The position numbers were made by a program, and so were the translations under genes. Positions 19,131 to 28,093 of a stretch of 64,000 nucleotides of DNA are shown piece by piece. This stretch comes from Acidobacteriota bacterium. Its GTDB lineage: Bacteria > Acidobacteriota > Terriglobia > Terriglobales > Acidobacteriaceae. The number at the start of each line of letters is the position of its first letter. The stretch's first letter is position 1. The stretch is taken from assembly GCA_018268755.1 (NCBI GenBank), contig JAFDVW010000008.1:124001-188000 (forward strand), read 5' to 3'. The notes beneath the pieces are model-generated. The model worked only from the letters and a program-made list of their open reading frames with translations. It was not told the origin of the DNA and ran no database searches.

Positions 19131-19158
19131 ATATTACCATATACAACTTAAAGGTCAA
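19131..19158 (-). promoter_or_regulatory. Candidate promoter of the GntR/LacI-type regulator with internal operator
   Basis: On the minus strand TTGACC (19158-19153) and TAATAT (19136-19131) are separated by 16 bases, 19 bases before the ATG. The motif ACCATATACAAC (19136-19147, plus strand) fills much of the spacer, so a bound repressor would exclude polymerase. The same site lies about 50 bases upstream of the divergent sucrose phosphorylase gene and could control both. Confidence 0.45.
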
Positions 19159-19198
19159 TCCTCCGCAATTCTCTTGACAGCTTGGAGCCTGCAATTCT

Positions 19199-20716
19199 AT
19201 GAAGAGCTGTCCGCACATGGCCATGAAGAACCAGGTGCAACTCATCACCTACGCCGACCGCCTGGCGGAGAACCTCCGTAGCCTGCAGGCGCTCCTCCGC
19301 AAGACCCTGCCCGGAGCATTCGGGGGCGTGCATATTCTTCCCTTCTTTCATCCCATTGACGGCGCTGACGCCGGGTTCGATCCCATCGATCACACCCAGG
19401 TGGACCCGCGCATTGGGAGTTGGGCGGACGTACGGGCCCTGGCCGAGGACTACGAAGTAGTGGCCGATCTCATCGTCAACCACATCTCCAGTCAATCCCC
19501 GCAATTCCAGGACTTCTCCCGCCAGGGGGCCAATTCTCCCTTTGCGGGACTGTTCCTCACCTATGCGCGGGTGTTTCCCCAGGGAGCCAGCGAAGCCGAC
19601 TTGGTGGGCATTTACCGGCCGCGGCCGGGACTTCCCTTCACCAGCGTCGCGCTCGAATCCGGCGAGCGGCGGCTGCTGTGGACGACCTTCACTCCCCAGC
19701 AGATCGATATCGATGTCACCCACCCGCAGGGCGCGGCCTACCTGACGGCCATTCTGGAACGGTTTCGCGAGGCCGGTATCCGCATGATCCGGCTCGACGC
19801 CATCGGCTATGCCATCAAGAAACCAGGCACCAGCTGCTTCATGATCCCGGAAACCTTCCAGTTGATCGCTTCGCTCACCGCCCAGGCGAGGGCGCTGGGG
19901 ATGGAAGTCCTGGTGGAAATTCATAGCTACTACTTGCAGCAAATCGAGATTGCCCGCCAGGTCGATTGGGTATACGACTTCGCCCTTCCTCCGCTGGTTC
20001 TGCACTCGCTGTATGCGGGCGATGCCACCGCCCTGGCCCACTGGCTGCATATCCGCCCCAGCAACGCGGTCACGGTGCTCGACACTCACGACGGCATCGG
20101 AGTGATTGACGTGGGGGCCGGTCCTCGCGGAGAACCCGGCTTGCTGGCGCCAAAAGAGATCAACACGCTGGTGGAAACCATTCACGCCCGCAGCCATGGG
20201 CAAAGCCGTTTGGCTACGGGAGCGGCCGCCAATAATCTTGATCTCTATCAGGTCAACTGCACGTTTTACGATGCGCTGGGAAGGCGGGACCACGAATATC
20301 TGATCGCTCGCGCCCTGCAATTCTTCGTACCCGGGATTCCCCAGGTTTACTACGTGGGTCTGCTCGCGGGAAGCAACGACATGGCGCTGCTGGGCCGCAC
20401 CCAGGTCGGCCGCGACATCAACCGCCACTACTACAGCTCGCCCGAGATTGCGGAGGCTTTGCGCCGGCCGGCGGTGCAGCATCTGCTCGACCTCATGCGC
20501 TTACGCAATACACACCCCGCCTTTTCCGGTCAGGCGCTGGTCGAGTCTCCTTCCAAAGCGGAGCTGTCGATTACCTGGACAAACCACGATCATCGAGCGG
20601 CGCTCAGGGTGAATTTTGCAGCGCCGCGGGCGGTCGTGACTTACTCGACAGCGGAGCCAGGGGGCGGCCGATGGGAATCGGGAACGGGCACCCCATCGGA
20701 AAAGGAGAACTCATGA
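19199..20716 (+). CDS. Sucrose phosphorylase-type GH13_18 enzyme
   Basis: GH13 subfamily 18 phosphorylase, about 505 residues. Such enzymes convert an alpha-glucoside (sucrose, sucrose 6'-phosphate or glucosylglycerate) and phosphate into glucose 1-phosphate and the aglycone. The family hallmark HPIDGADAGFDPIDHTQVDP is at 51-70. The nucleophile is D200 (RLDAIGY), the acid/base E240 (VEIHSYY) and the third Asp D298 (LDTHDGIG). ATG 19199 has GGAG 11 bases upstream; the ATGs at 19217 and 19223 are possible alternatives. The gene overlaps the MFS transporter by 4 bases. With a transporter, GH32, a fructokinase-like gene and phosphoglucomutase in the window, sucrose is the best guess, but members of this subfamily differ in acceptor specificity. 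Confidence 0.9.
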   Translation: MKSCPHMAMKNQVQLITYADRLAENLRSLQALLRKTLPGAFGGVHILPFFHPIDGADAGFDPIDHTQVDPRIGSWADVRALAEDYEVVADLIVNHISSQSPQFQDFSRQGANSPFAGLFLTYARVFPQGASEADLVGIYRPRPGLPFTSVALESGERRLLWTTFTPQQIDIDVTHPQGAAYLTAILERFREAGIRMIRLDAIGYAIKKPGTSCFMIPETFQLIASLTAQARALGMEVLVEIHSYYLQQIEIARQVDWVYDFALPPLVLHSLYAGDATALAHWLHIRPSNAVTVLDTHDGIGVIDVGAGPRGEPGLLAPKEINTLVETIHARSHGQSRLATGAAANNLDLYQVNCTFYDALGRRDHEYLIARALQFFVPGIPQVYYVGLLAGSNDMALLGRTQVGRDINRHYYSSPEIAEALRRPAVQHLLDLMRLRNTHPAFSGQALVESPSKAELSITWTNHDHRAALRVNFAAPRAVVTYSTAEPGGGRWESGTGTPSEKENS

Positions 20717-21939
20717 ACCAGGCAGCCTCGCAGCGTAACCTGAGCACCATCCGATGGCTGACATTTCTCATGTTCATGATGTTCGCCATGACCACCGACT
20801 CGGTGGGGGTCATCATTCCCGAGGTCATTCGGCAGTTTCATCTCAGCATGACGGTGGCCGGGGCCTTCCACTACGCCACCATGTCAGGAATTGCCTTCGC
20901 CGGGTTCTTCCTGGGCTATCTGGCGGACAAGCTGGGGCGGAAGAAGACCATTATTCTCGGCCTGGTTCTGTTCGCCTTGAGTTCCTACCTGTTTGCCGCG
21001 GGACGATCGTTTCCATTCTTCCTTACGCTTCTGCTGGCCTCCGGAATCGCCATCGGCATTTTCAAAACCGGGGCCCTGGCGCTCATCGGAGACATTACGA
21101 AGTCCACCACCGAACACACCTCCACCATGAACACGGTGGAGGGCTTCTTTGCGGTAGGCGCGATTATTGGTCCGGCGATCGTGACTCGCCTGCTGCAGGC
21201 GGGCACATCCTGGAAGTGGTTGTATATTTTTGCGGCCACGCTCTGCGTAATTCTTATCCTCACAGCCTGGTCGGTGCGCTATCCGCAAACCGCAGTGGCC
21301 TCCGAAACAGTTTCGCTGAAGCGCACCTTCGGAATGATGAAGAACCCCTATGCCTTGGGATTTTCCGGGGCCATTTTTCTTTACGTTGCGGTGGAGAGCG
21401 CGGTCTACGTCTGGATGCCGACGCTGCTGGCCAGTGATCGGGCCTCGACGGGATTTGTGGCCGCCTATGCCATCTCGATCTTTTTTGTGCTGCGCGCCGC
21501 CGGCCGCTTCGTAGGCTCCTGGATGCTGGCCAAGCTGAATTGGGCCGCGGTCACTACGCTATTCAGTCTGGCCATTTTTGCCTGCTTCCTGTGCAGCATG
21601 GTGCTGGGCATCAGGACGGCGGCCTATCTTTTGCCGCTTTCCGGGCTTTTCATGTCGGTGCTTTACCCCACCATCAACTCCAAAGGCATCAGCTGCTTCC
21701 GCAAAGCGGAGCACGGCACGGTGGCCGGGGTCATTCTGTTTTTCACCTGCGGCGCGGCCGTCGTCGGCCCTTTAGCCATGGGCGCCATCAGCGATCGCTT
21801 GGGCAATCCTAAATACGGATTTGTCCTGGCTACGGGATTTGCCGGCCTGCTCTTTGCCGCGCTTCTATGGAATTGGATCACCCATCCTACCCGTGCTATC
21901 TTGCAGGCGCTCGACGCTACCGAGTATCACCGGGATTGA
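20713..21939 (+). CDS. MFS transporter coupled to sucrose phosphorylase
   Basis: Major facilitator superfamily permease, about 408 residues with twelve predicted membrane segments. The loop motif GYLADKLGRKKT follows the second helix. ATG 20713 was chosen because AAAGGAG lies 6 bases upstream and it overlaps the phosphorylase stop as ATGA, a sign of translational coupling. A longer in-frame start at 20671 lies inside the phosphorylase gene without support. The likely job is uptake of the alpha-glucoside cleaved by the adjacent phosphorylase, such as sucrose. It is only distantly similar to the sugar porters at both other MFS loci of this window, so it represents a separate transporter type. 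Confidence 0.9.
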   Translation: MNQAASQRNLSTIRWLTFLMFMMFAMTTDSVGVIIPEVIRQFHLSMTVAGAFHYATMSGIAFAGFFLGYLADKLGRKKTIILGLVLFALSSYLFAAGRSFPFFLTLLLASGIAIGIFKTGALALIGDITKSTTEHTSTMNTVEGFFAVGAIIGPAIVTRLLQAGTSWKWLYIFAATLCVILILTAWSVRYPQTAVASETVSLKRTFGMMKNPYALGFSGAIFLYVAVESAVYVWMPTLLASDRASTGFVAAYAISIFFVLRAAGRFVGSWMLAKLNWAAVTTLFSLAIFACFLCSMVLGIRTAAYLLPLSGLFMSVLYPTINSKGISCFRKAEHGTVAGVILFFTCGAAVVGPLAMGAISDRLGNPKYGFVLATGFAGLLFAALLWNWITHPTRAILQALDATEYHRD

Positions 21940-21983
21940 CGAGCAGCCCCTTCGTGGTTCGGCCGAGGGGGAGGAGGTGAGGC

Positions 21984-23525
21984 ATGATGCATCCAACATT
22001 TCCCAAGGCACTCCTCTGCGCCTTCTTCATGATGTCTACCACGGTCTGGCCCCAGCAGGCACAGACATGCCAAAATCTGGCGGCGTTTCAGGCCTCCGGC
22101 GTCGAGATCACCAAGGCGGCAGCGATTCCCGCAGGGACTACCGAGCAGATCCCATGGATCGGGCAGAGTGCGCCGCTGCCTGCCTACTGTCGAGTGGAAG
22201 GAGTCCTCCATCGCCGCACCGGAGTGGGCGGTGAGGAATTTGGCATCACCTTCGCGCTGGCGATGCCGGAGAAGTGGAACGGGGATTTCCTGATGCAAGG
22301 CGGTGGCGGCGGAAATGGGATTGTACAAGCCCCCCTTGGTTTGACGGCTTCCGGAGACACTCCTGCTCTTATGCGCGGCTTTGCCGTCCTCAGCAACGAT
22401 ACCGGTCACAAAAGCCATACCGGGCCCTTCGATTTTGGATTTATGAAGGACCAGCAGGCTTACCTGGATTTTGCTTATCTCGCCAATGCCCAGGCGGCCG
22501 TGATCGCGAAACAGATTCTGGCCTCTTACTATGGAAAGCCGGCGGCCTTCTCCTACTTCACCGGCTGCTCGACCGGCGGGCGTGAGGGCATGGTGCTTTC
22601 GCAGCGATATCCCGGGCTGTTCAACGGCATCATTTCAGGGGACCCTGCCATGCGCACCGGGCTCTCCAACCTGGCCATCGGCCGATGGATCCCGATTGCG
22701 TTCAACCAGATCGCTCCCAAAGACGCACAGGGAAAACCGCTGATCGGCCAGGCAATCAACGATAACGACCGCAAGTTGATTGCACAGGCGATTCTCGCGC
22801 GCTGCGATGCCAGGGATGGCATGGCCGATGGCTTGATCTCCGATCCGCTGGGCTGCGATTTTGATCCGGAGACTTTAGCCTGCCATGCGGGCCAGAACGA
22901 TTCCTGCCTGGCTCCGGAGAAAGTGGCCGCCATCCGGAAGGCAATGGGCGGCCCCAGAACGGAAACCGGAACCCAGGTTTATCCCGCATTCCTCTATGAC
23001 ACCGGAATTACCAACACCGCGGGACTGCGCGGGTTGCTGGCGCCGGGCCCTGGCATCTTCGGACCTGCCACCAGCGATCTGACCATGGATGTGGCCAAGG
23101 AGGCTCTGGCCGGAATCCAGCCCTTGGTGGACTCGACCTCCACCAACCTGACAACCTTTTCTGCGAACGGAGGAAAACTGATCTTCTTCCATGGCAGCAG
23201 CGACCCCTGGTTTTCGCCGCTGGATACGTTTGACTACTACAAAGACATGGCTGCGGCCAATGGCGGACTCGCCACCGTCTCTCAATGGAGCCAATTCTAT
23301 TTTGTACCCGGCATGAACCACTGCGGCGGAGGCCAATCGCTGGATCAGTTCGATCTGCTGGGCCCGCTGATGAACTGGGTAGAAACGGGGGTTGCGCCTG
23401 CGGGAGTCATCGCCACCGGTAAGGCTTTCCCAGGCCGCAGCCGTCCTTTGTGCGCCTACCCCAAACATGCCCACTACAAAGGACAAGGCGACCCGCAGGA
23501 CGCGCAGAGTTTCGAGTGCCGGTAA
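21984..23525 (+). CDS. Tannase/feruloyl esterase-family hydrolase
   Basis: Exported alpha/beta-hydrolase of the tannase/feruloyl esterase family, 513 residues, with a short signal peptide (about 1-24, ending VWPQQ). The nucleophile Ser196 lies in GCSTGGREGM, the Asp in GSSDPWF and the His in GMNHCGGG. The Cys before the Ser and the Cys after the His form the disulfide that links the triad in this family. Substrates of relatives are gallate, ferulate and other phenolic esters. GGAGG lies about 8 bases before ATG 21984. It follows the transporter by 44 bases, so it could be the third gene of the sucrose phosphorylase operon. A phenolic sugar ester as substrate would fit (inference). Confidence 0.92.
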   Translation: MMHPTFPKALLCAFFMMSTTVWPQQAQTCQNLAAFQASGVEITKAAAIPAGTTEQIPWIGQSAPLPAYCRVEGVLHRRTGVGGEEFGITFALAMPEKWNGDFLMQGGGGGNGIVQAPLGLTASGDTPALMRGFAVLSNDTGHKSHTGPFDFGFMKDQQAYLDFAYLANAQAAVIAKQILASYYGKPAAFSYFTGCSTGGREGMVLSQRYPGLFNGIISGDPAMRTGLSNLAIGRWIPIAFNQIAPKDAQGKPLIGQAINDNDRKLIAQAILARCDARDGMADGLISDPLGCDFDPETLACHAGQNDSCLAPEKVAAIRKAMGGPRTETGTQVYPAFLYDTGITNTAGLRGLLAPGPGIFGPATSDLTMDVAKEALAGIQPLVDSTSTNLTTFSANGGKLIFFHGSSDPWFSPLDTFDYYKDMAAANGGLATVSQWSQFYFVPGMNHCGGGQSLDQFDLLGPLMNWVETGVAPAGVIATGKAFPGRSRPLCAYPKHAHYKGQGDPQDAQSFECR

Positions 23526-23653
23526 GTAGCGAACCATGCTCGGGTCTCATCGGCTGCAAGCGAAGGCCGGCGCGGGAATTTTCCTCCAGCGTAGGGAGGC
23601 TTGGCGCTCGTCCGGGTACACCGGCTCCGCTGCCGGCGCAGAACGGCCAGGGG

Positions 23654-24601
23654 CTATTGCGTCTCCGCGGTCTGGCTCGGACGACGCCCTTCGAAGAGGG
23701 TCAGGGTGGCGGTCCCGGCCACGGTCAGCGCTCCACCGGCAATTTGCGGCAGGGTGATGCGTTCATGCACGGTAATAATGGAGAGGACCAGTCCAAACAG
23801 CGGCAGCAGATAAATCGAAGTGGAGACCTGCCCAACTTCCAGCCGGTTCAACACCCACATCCACAGAACCATAGCCAAGCCCCAGGAGAGAGCGCCCAGA
23901 AAGAGAACGGCAAGCCAGGTGCCGAGAGTGTACCCGGTGATCCGAAAAAACGGCTTGTCTTCAGTCAAGACCGAGATCACGGCACAAGCGGCTCCGCCCG
24001 TCACATAACTAAAAACCAGCACTTCCAATTCGCTATAGCGTGACAGCAGGTCCTTGCTGTAAGTGTTGTAGAAAGCGCTGCCCAATCCCGCCAGAAAGAT
24101 AATGGCATTCCCCAACAAAAGATCGCGGCTGAACGATGCATGCGCCAGATCGCTGGTCGAGACCAGTAAGGTGCCGGCCAATCCCAGCAAGAGGCTGAGT
24201 CCGCGAATGGTCGTCAGCTTCTCGCCCAGCATGACGATGGCCAGGCCCGTCATCAGCATGGGGATGGTCAAAGAAAGGATGGCGGCGTTCGAAGCGGAAG
24301 AGTGTGCGATGCCCCAGGCGAGAAACACCGAAGGGGGCACGATCCCGAGCACGCCCAACAAGAGAAATTCTCCCACCGCTTTCCAGCGGAATGGCTTGGC
24401 AGGGCGGGTGCTTTTCCGCTTTTCCCGCAACCAGAGCGGCAGCAAAAGCACGATGGCCACCAGCAGCATCCAAAAATTGAGGGTGCCGGCTTCCATGTGG
24501 TCGCCGGCGATCTTGTAAGCCGGATACTGCGCAGCCCACAACAGATTGACCAGAATCAACGCTGCGAAGTTGACCCACATGCGGCCGGGTTGGACACTCA
24601 T
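23654..24601 (-). CDS. EamA/DMT-family permease
   Basis: Drug/metabolite-transporter superfamily protein of about 315 residues with ten predicted membrane helices in two EamA repeats (first begins [22 protein letters not shown]). ATG 24601 overlaps the stop of the SDR gene as ATGA; a longer reading frame upstream merely runs antiparallel-shifted through the SDR and lacks hydrophobic character. The C-terminus is polar and short. DMT permeases move small metabolites such as sugars, amino acids or nucleosides in either direction. Pairing with a dehydrogenase suggests transport of its substrate or product. Convergent with the tannase-like gene, with 128 bases between them that show no clear terminator. 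Confidence 0.9.
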   Translation of the reverse strand: MSVQPGRMWVNFAALILVNLLWAAQYPAYKIAGDHMEAGTLNFWMLLVAIVLLLPLWLREKRKSTRPAKPFRWKAVGEFLLLGVLGIVPPSVFLAWGIAHSSASNAAILSLTIPMLMTGLAIVMLGEKLTTIRGLSLLLGLAGTLLVSTSDLAHASFSRDLLLGNAIIFLAGLGSAFYNTYSKDLLSRYSELEVLVFSYVTGGAACAVISVLTEDKPFFRITGYTLGTWLAVLFLGALSWGLAMVLWMWVLNRLEVGQVSTSIYLLPLFGLVLSIITVHERITLPQIAGGALTVAGTATLTLFEGRRPSQTAETQ

Positions 24602-25368
24602 AGAGAGAGCCTGCTGAGCAGCCCGCCATCCACCACCAGCGTGGCGCCCGTAATGTACGACGCAGCGGGAGAAGCCAGGAAGTACACGGCCTGCGCGATG
24701 TCCTCGGGCTGGCCCACCCGGCCCAGGGGAATGGATTTCCCGATTTTCTGCACCACCTCTTCGGGTTTCGCCTCCTGCTTGAGAAACACTTCCATCATCC
24801 CAGTCTGGACCGCGCCCGGGCACACCGCGTTCACCCGCACTCCGTCGGCGGCAAAATCCACCGCCATGCCACGCGTCAAGGCCAGCAAGCCAGCCTTGGT
24901 GGCCGCATAGGCGGCAATTTGCGGTTCGTTGGCGATGCCTTGCACGGAAGAAATCTGCACGATGCATCCCTTAGATTCCCGCAGCAGGGGATAAGCATAT
25001 TTGGCGCACAGAAAGGCGCCGCGCAAATTGGTTTCGTGGATCGCGTTCCAATCGTCGGCGGTGTATTCGTTGGCCGGATGATAGCGCTCGATCCCGGCGT
25101 TATTGCACAACACATCGATGCGGCCGAAGGTCTGCGCAACCTTCTTCATCAGTTCCTGGACCTGCGACTCCTGGCGAACGTCCACCGGCACGAACAAGGC
25201 CGGCTTGCCGTCCGCGCGCAGGGATGCTTCCAGCGCAGCGCCCCGCTCTGCATCGCGATCGGCGATGACCGCGGTGTCTCCGTGCTTCACAAACTCCTGC
25301 ACAATGCCGCGGCCAATGCCGTAGGCCCCGCCCGTCACAATCGCAATCCGAGATACTCCCTGGTTCAT
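24598..25368 (-). CDS. SDR-family oxidoreductase (upstream of EamA permease)
   Basis: Classical short-chain dehydrogenase/reductase, about 256 residues, NAD(P)-dependent. The cofactor motif [10 protein letters not shown], the NNAG motif and the catalytic Ser-Tyr-Lys (SSVQG then YAATK) are all present. ATG 25368 was chosen because GGAGG lies 5 bases before it; the GTG two codons upstream sits on the Shine-Dalgarno. Its stop overlaps the EamA start by 3 bases, so the two are co-translated. The C-terminal family glycine-rich region ([17 protein letters not shown]) is intact. The substrate is probably a sugar or polyol. A near-perfect 20-base palindrome 211 bases upstream may be its operator. Confidence 0.92.
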   Translation of the reverse strand: MNQGVSRIAIVTGGAYGIGRGIVQEFVKHGDTAVIADRDAERGAALEASLRADGKPALFVPVDVRQESQVQELMKKVAQTFGRIDVLCNNAGIERYHPANEYTADDWNAIHETNLRGAFLCAKYAYPLLRESKGCIVQISSVQGIANEPQIAAYAATKAGLLALTRGMAVDFAADGVRVNAVCPGAVQTGMMEVFLKQEAKPEEVVQKIGKSIPLGRVGQPEDIAQAVYFLASPAASYITGATLVVDGGLLSRLSL

Positions 25369-25775
25369 CCCCACCTCCGCTTAGGAACCGCCGGTCAACA
25401 TACCACCACTTCGCGCTGAAAACGTTGCCGAGCTTCGCGCTTCGCGTCCCGCCCAAAGCTGGCCCCTGGGGCGGGAAATGATCCGCTCCTCATTCCAGCT
25501 CAAGCCATCGCTGCAGACTGGCGCCCATGACATGGGCAAACGGGAAAGAATGGAAGGAAAGCTAATCAACGCCACTCTATCGATGATCGATCATAGATTA
25601 AGTGCCAAGCTCCCACCTGTCAAGCGGGACCTGGCCGTTGCCAAGGTGTGGCTGGGGGCTCCGGCCCATTGCCTTCCGAACGATAGGGGGAAATGAAGCG
25701 CCGACAGCTGGGCAGCAGCCGGTTGGCAAGCTTGCTCGTACATCCGCAAAACCTAAACGACAGCGGGTCCGGCGA
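25369..25775. other. Non-coding gap upstream of the SDR/EamA operon
   Basis: About 400 bases with no convincing gene. The left part holds the SDR leader and Shine-Dalgarno. Around 25560-25610 the sequence becomes more AT-rich and carries the palindrome at 25579-25598. Nothing recognisable follows to 25775, where the next minus-strand gene ends. Confidence 0.6.
25579..25598. promoter_or_regulatory. 20-base near-perfect palindrome, candidate operator
   Basis: ATCGATGATCGATCATAGAT is a 20-base inverted repeat with one mismatched pair and a perfect 12-base core (ATGATCGATCAT). Its position upstream of the SDR/EamA operon suits an operator for a dimeric regulator such as one of the FadR/IclR type. 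No matching regulator gene lies beside it, so a regulator encoded elsewhere would be required. Confidence 0.4.
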
Positions 25776-26687
25776 CTACTTCACCGGCCCCAGGTTCAGT
25801 TTGCCGAGGAACTGCCATACCGCGTCGTAGGCTTTGCGGTTGTCTTCGTCCTTGAACTGGCCGTGGCCGCCGCCTGGGATGGTATAGAGCTGATTGACCA
25901 CCCCGGCTTTGCTCAGCGCCTCGTGCAGCCGCACCGCATGGCTGTAAGGCACGACGTCGTCGGCGTTGCCGTGCAAGGTGATGATGGGAGGATTCTGCTT
26001 GCGTACATAGGTCAGCGGCGATGAGCGCCGGGCCTGTTGTTCCTTGTCGGCCAGGCTGCCCAGCCACATCACCGCATAGTTCTTGGTGTTGGGCCCCTGA
26101 ATCAGGTCGTTGACATCGGTAATGCCATACCAATTGACGATGGCCGCCACATGCGGTTCGGCCTCTCCCGGATTGGGCGGGCAGTTGTTGTCCAACCCGT
26201 CGCTTCCCTGCAACATGCCGGTCATCAGCGAGAGATGTCCGCCGGCGGAGTGGCCGGTCACGACCAACTTGTTGGGATCAATGTGGTACTCCTTGGCATT
26301 GCGCACAACCCAGCGCAAGGCACAGCGGCAGTCTTCCACTGCGCCCGGGGCCTTGGAGACGCTGGCCATGCGGTATTCGACGTTCACCGCGGCCCAGCCC
26401 ATCTTGAGATAAGGCAGCGTCATCAGCACCGCGCCGCCTTTGTCGCCGAAAACCCAGCCGCCGCCGTGGATATAGATCACCGCGGGCACGGGATCCGTGG
26501 CATTGTGGGGATAAATGACGTCGAGCTTGTTCTCGTGGCCATTCTCTACGCTATAGACCACATCGGGGCGGATCCAATATTTGTTGCCTACATCTTCGAT
26601 GAAAGTGGACGAGTCGGCGGCTTGCGCTCCGCTCACCTGCACCGCCAGCACCACCGCCAGGAACACGGCCAATTTGATCTTCGTCAT
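25776..26687 (-). CDS. Secreted alpha/beta hydrolase (BD-FAE/HSL-like)
   Basis: Exported esterase of about 303 residues with a Sec signal (ends VSGAQA). The oxyanion motif IYIHGGGW, nucleophile elbow GHSAGGHLSL, the Asp in HGNADDVV and the His in GGGHGQF give a full triad. Relatives include bifunctional feruloyl/acetyl esterases and other polysaccharide esterases. ATG 26687 has GGAGG 7 bases upstream; an in-frame extension would reach into the neighbouring isomerase gene and lacks a leader. It ends a short minus-strand run beginning with the two cupin isomerases, 28 bases away. The activity class is confident, the substrate is not. Confidence 0.9.
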   Translation of the reverse strand: MTKIKLAVFLAVVLAVQVSGAQAADSSTFIEDVGNKYWIRPDVVYSVENGHENKLDVIYPHNATDPVPAVIYIHGGGWVFGDKGGAVLMTLPYLKMGWAAVNVEYRMASVSKAPGAVEDCRCALRWVVRNAKEYHIDPNKLVVTGHSAGGHLSLMTGMLQGSDGLDNNCPPNPGEAEPHVAAIVNWYGITDVNDLIQGPNTKNYAVMWLGSLADKEQQARRSSPLTYVRKQNPPIITLHGNADDVVPYSHAVRLHEALSKAGVVNQLYTIPGGGHGQFKDEDNRKAYDAVWQFLGKLNLGPVK

Positions 26688-26715
26688 GTTGGATCCTCCA
26701 TCTGCAAATATGGAT

Positions 26716-27528
26716 TTACGGCTCGAACCCCGCCCAGAGCTGGGAGACCCGCCCGGGATCGGAGACCCATTGCACCGTCTCCGGATCACGCCGAAAACTT
26801 TCATAGATCGGCGTCTCCCGAGGAACACCCAGGTCGGGATACTCCCTCGCCTGGCGCAGTTGCAACCTGGAAGGGGCATATCGCGGATTGCGCTCCCAGC
26901 CGATATTTCCCGCGGCATCGAGCAACGGGAACCACGCCAGCCCACCATGCGCCCGCATCTGCCCGTATTCGAATCCGTACTGCCGGTCGCACCAGGCGCC
27001 GAAAATCAATTTGGAGTGGATGTCGGCGTTCACCACATAGTGCGCCCATTTCGGCGGGATGACCACTTTTTCTCCCGGCCCCGCCTCAATGGCCACACAG
27101 CGGCCGGGCTCGTCTCCCGAAAACTCCTGCCCATACACAATGGCTTTCCCCTGCCAGATTTCAAATAGCTCCGGCGTCGACCAGCCGCAATGCGGCGAGA
27201 TGGCATGCACATGCCCCTGGCTGCGCACCGGCTCCGCTCCCAGCCGTCCCTGCGCGTAGACCACCATGCCGAACAGCAGCATCCGCTTTTGCAACTCCGG
27301 CTTGTCTTCTTCGCGGCCAACATCCATGGCGATGGAATACACCGGGTCGGGACCGGAAGAATTGGGCTCGCGCAGGCTCGCCCGAATGGCATCGAGCGAG
27401 CGATATTCGAGTGATGGGCCGAAGATACCCGGGCCAAAGTGAAAATCAAGGCTGGCCGGCTCCGGGGAAAAGCGTATATCGAGGCCGGAATCGAATTTAG
27501 CTATGGGAGAATTGCTGACGTTCTGCAT
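26716..27528 (-). CDS. Cupin-type glucose-6-phosphate isomerase family, long form
   Basis: Member of the cupin (archaeal/PgiA type) glucose-6-phosphate isomerase family, which interconverts glucose 6-phosphate and fructose 6-phosphate with a single metal ion. All four metal ligands of the family are seen: two His in GHVH, a Glu in PELFEIW, and the His in PKWAHYVV. Its length (about 270 residues) exceeds the usual 190 because of an N-terminal extension of roughly 80 residues. The ATG at 27528 overlaps the previous gene's stop as TGATG; a GTG one codon earlier is an alternative. It is the second of two tandem family members. It may act on another phosphorylated or free sugar (inference). Confidence 0.82.
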   Translation of the reverse strand: MQNVSNSPIAKFDSGLDIRFSPEPASLDFHFGPGIFGPSLEYRSLDAIRASLREPNSSGPDPVYSIAMDVGREEDKPELQKRMLLFGMVVYAQGRLGAEPVRSQGHVHAISPHCGWSTPELFEIWQGKAIVYGQEFSGDEPGRCVAIEAGPGEKVVIPPKWAHYVVNADIHSKLIFGAWCDRQYGFEYGQMRAHGGLAWFPLLDAAGNIGWERNPRYAPSRLQLRQAREYPDLGVPRETPIYESFRRDPETVQWVSDPGRVSQLWAGFEP

Positions 27529-28085
27529 CACGCTCTTTCCGTTACCAGCTTCGCCGCACCATCCACATGGAGAAGTCGCGCGCCAAATCCTTTCTGGCGG
27601 ATCAGCTCGTAATCGTGGCCGGCATCACTCGGCCAGCAGGCCACGAAGTGCAGGGGCGCTTTACCGGTATTGGCCGTCCTGTGGCCAATGTGCGGCGGAA
27701 TAAAATGCACACTCCCCGGACGCATGGCTTCCATCCAGGTCTTGCGATTCTCATCCATCAGGATCAAGGCGCCCTCGCCGGAAATGGTCGCGTAGTATTC
27801 AGCGCGGTCGCGTTGGCGATGAAAATGCCCGTGCGTCATGAAATATTCCGCGCCCACCTGTCCCGGCTCGATGACCGTGTTCCCCCAGAACAGGCCGCCT
27901 TCGGTGCCGTCAGCGATGGGGCACCAGGCCTGCACGCGATAGACAACGGTGTTGAGGTCCATACCGCGCCAGGCGCCGGCATCGGCAAATAAACCATCCA
28001 GCTGGCCCAGGGTTTTCACGCTTTCGAGGACTTCCGCTCCCGGTTGTAAGAGGCCATTCGACCAATCCATCTGTATCATCGCCAT
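27528..28085 (-). CDS. Cupin-type glucose-6-phosphate isomerase family, short form
   Basis: Cupin protein of 185 residues in the glucose-6-phosphate isomerase family. It has the hallmark THGHFHRQRDRAEYY with two His and a Glu as metal ligands, GEGA in the turn and a fourth ligand in PPHIGHRTANTG. Length and motif order fit the archaeal enzyme. Two starts are possible, ATG 28085 (GAGG 5 bases upstream) and ATG 28079 (GGGAG 8 bases upstream). It is coupled to the long-form paralogue through TGATG. A frameshifted remnant of another gene ends 8 bases upstream, so these isomerases may once have followed it in one operon. A conventional pgi occurs at 49.7 kb, so this copy is probably dedicated to the local pathway. 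Confidence 0.85.
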   Translation of the reverse strand: MAMIQMDWSNGLLQPGAEVLESVKTLGQLDGLFADAGAWRGMDLNTVVYRVQAWCPIADGTEGGLFWGNTVIEPGQVGAEYFMTHGHFHRQRDRAEYYATISGEGALILMDENRKTWMEAMRPGSVHFIPPHIGHRTANTGKAPLHFVACWPSDAGHDYELIRQKGFGARLLHVDGAAKLVTERA

Positions 28086-28093
28086 CGCTCCCT

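Noticed and set aside
19148..20482. Long minus-strand open frame opposite the sucrose phosphorylase
   Set aside because: It lacks family motifs and hydrophobic structure, and the plus strand carries the complete phosphorylase. It is a GC-rich antisense shadow.
24602..24967. Longer N-terminus for the EamA permease
   Set aside because: The extra residues are charged, lack membrane character and overlap the SDR in another frame; ATG 24601 makes a clean permease.
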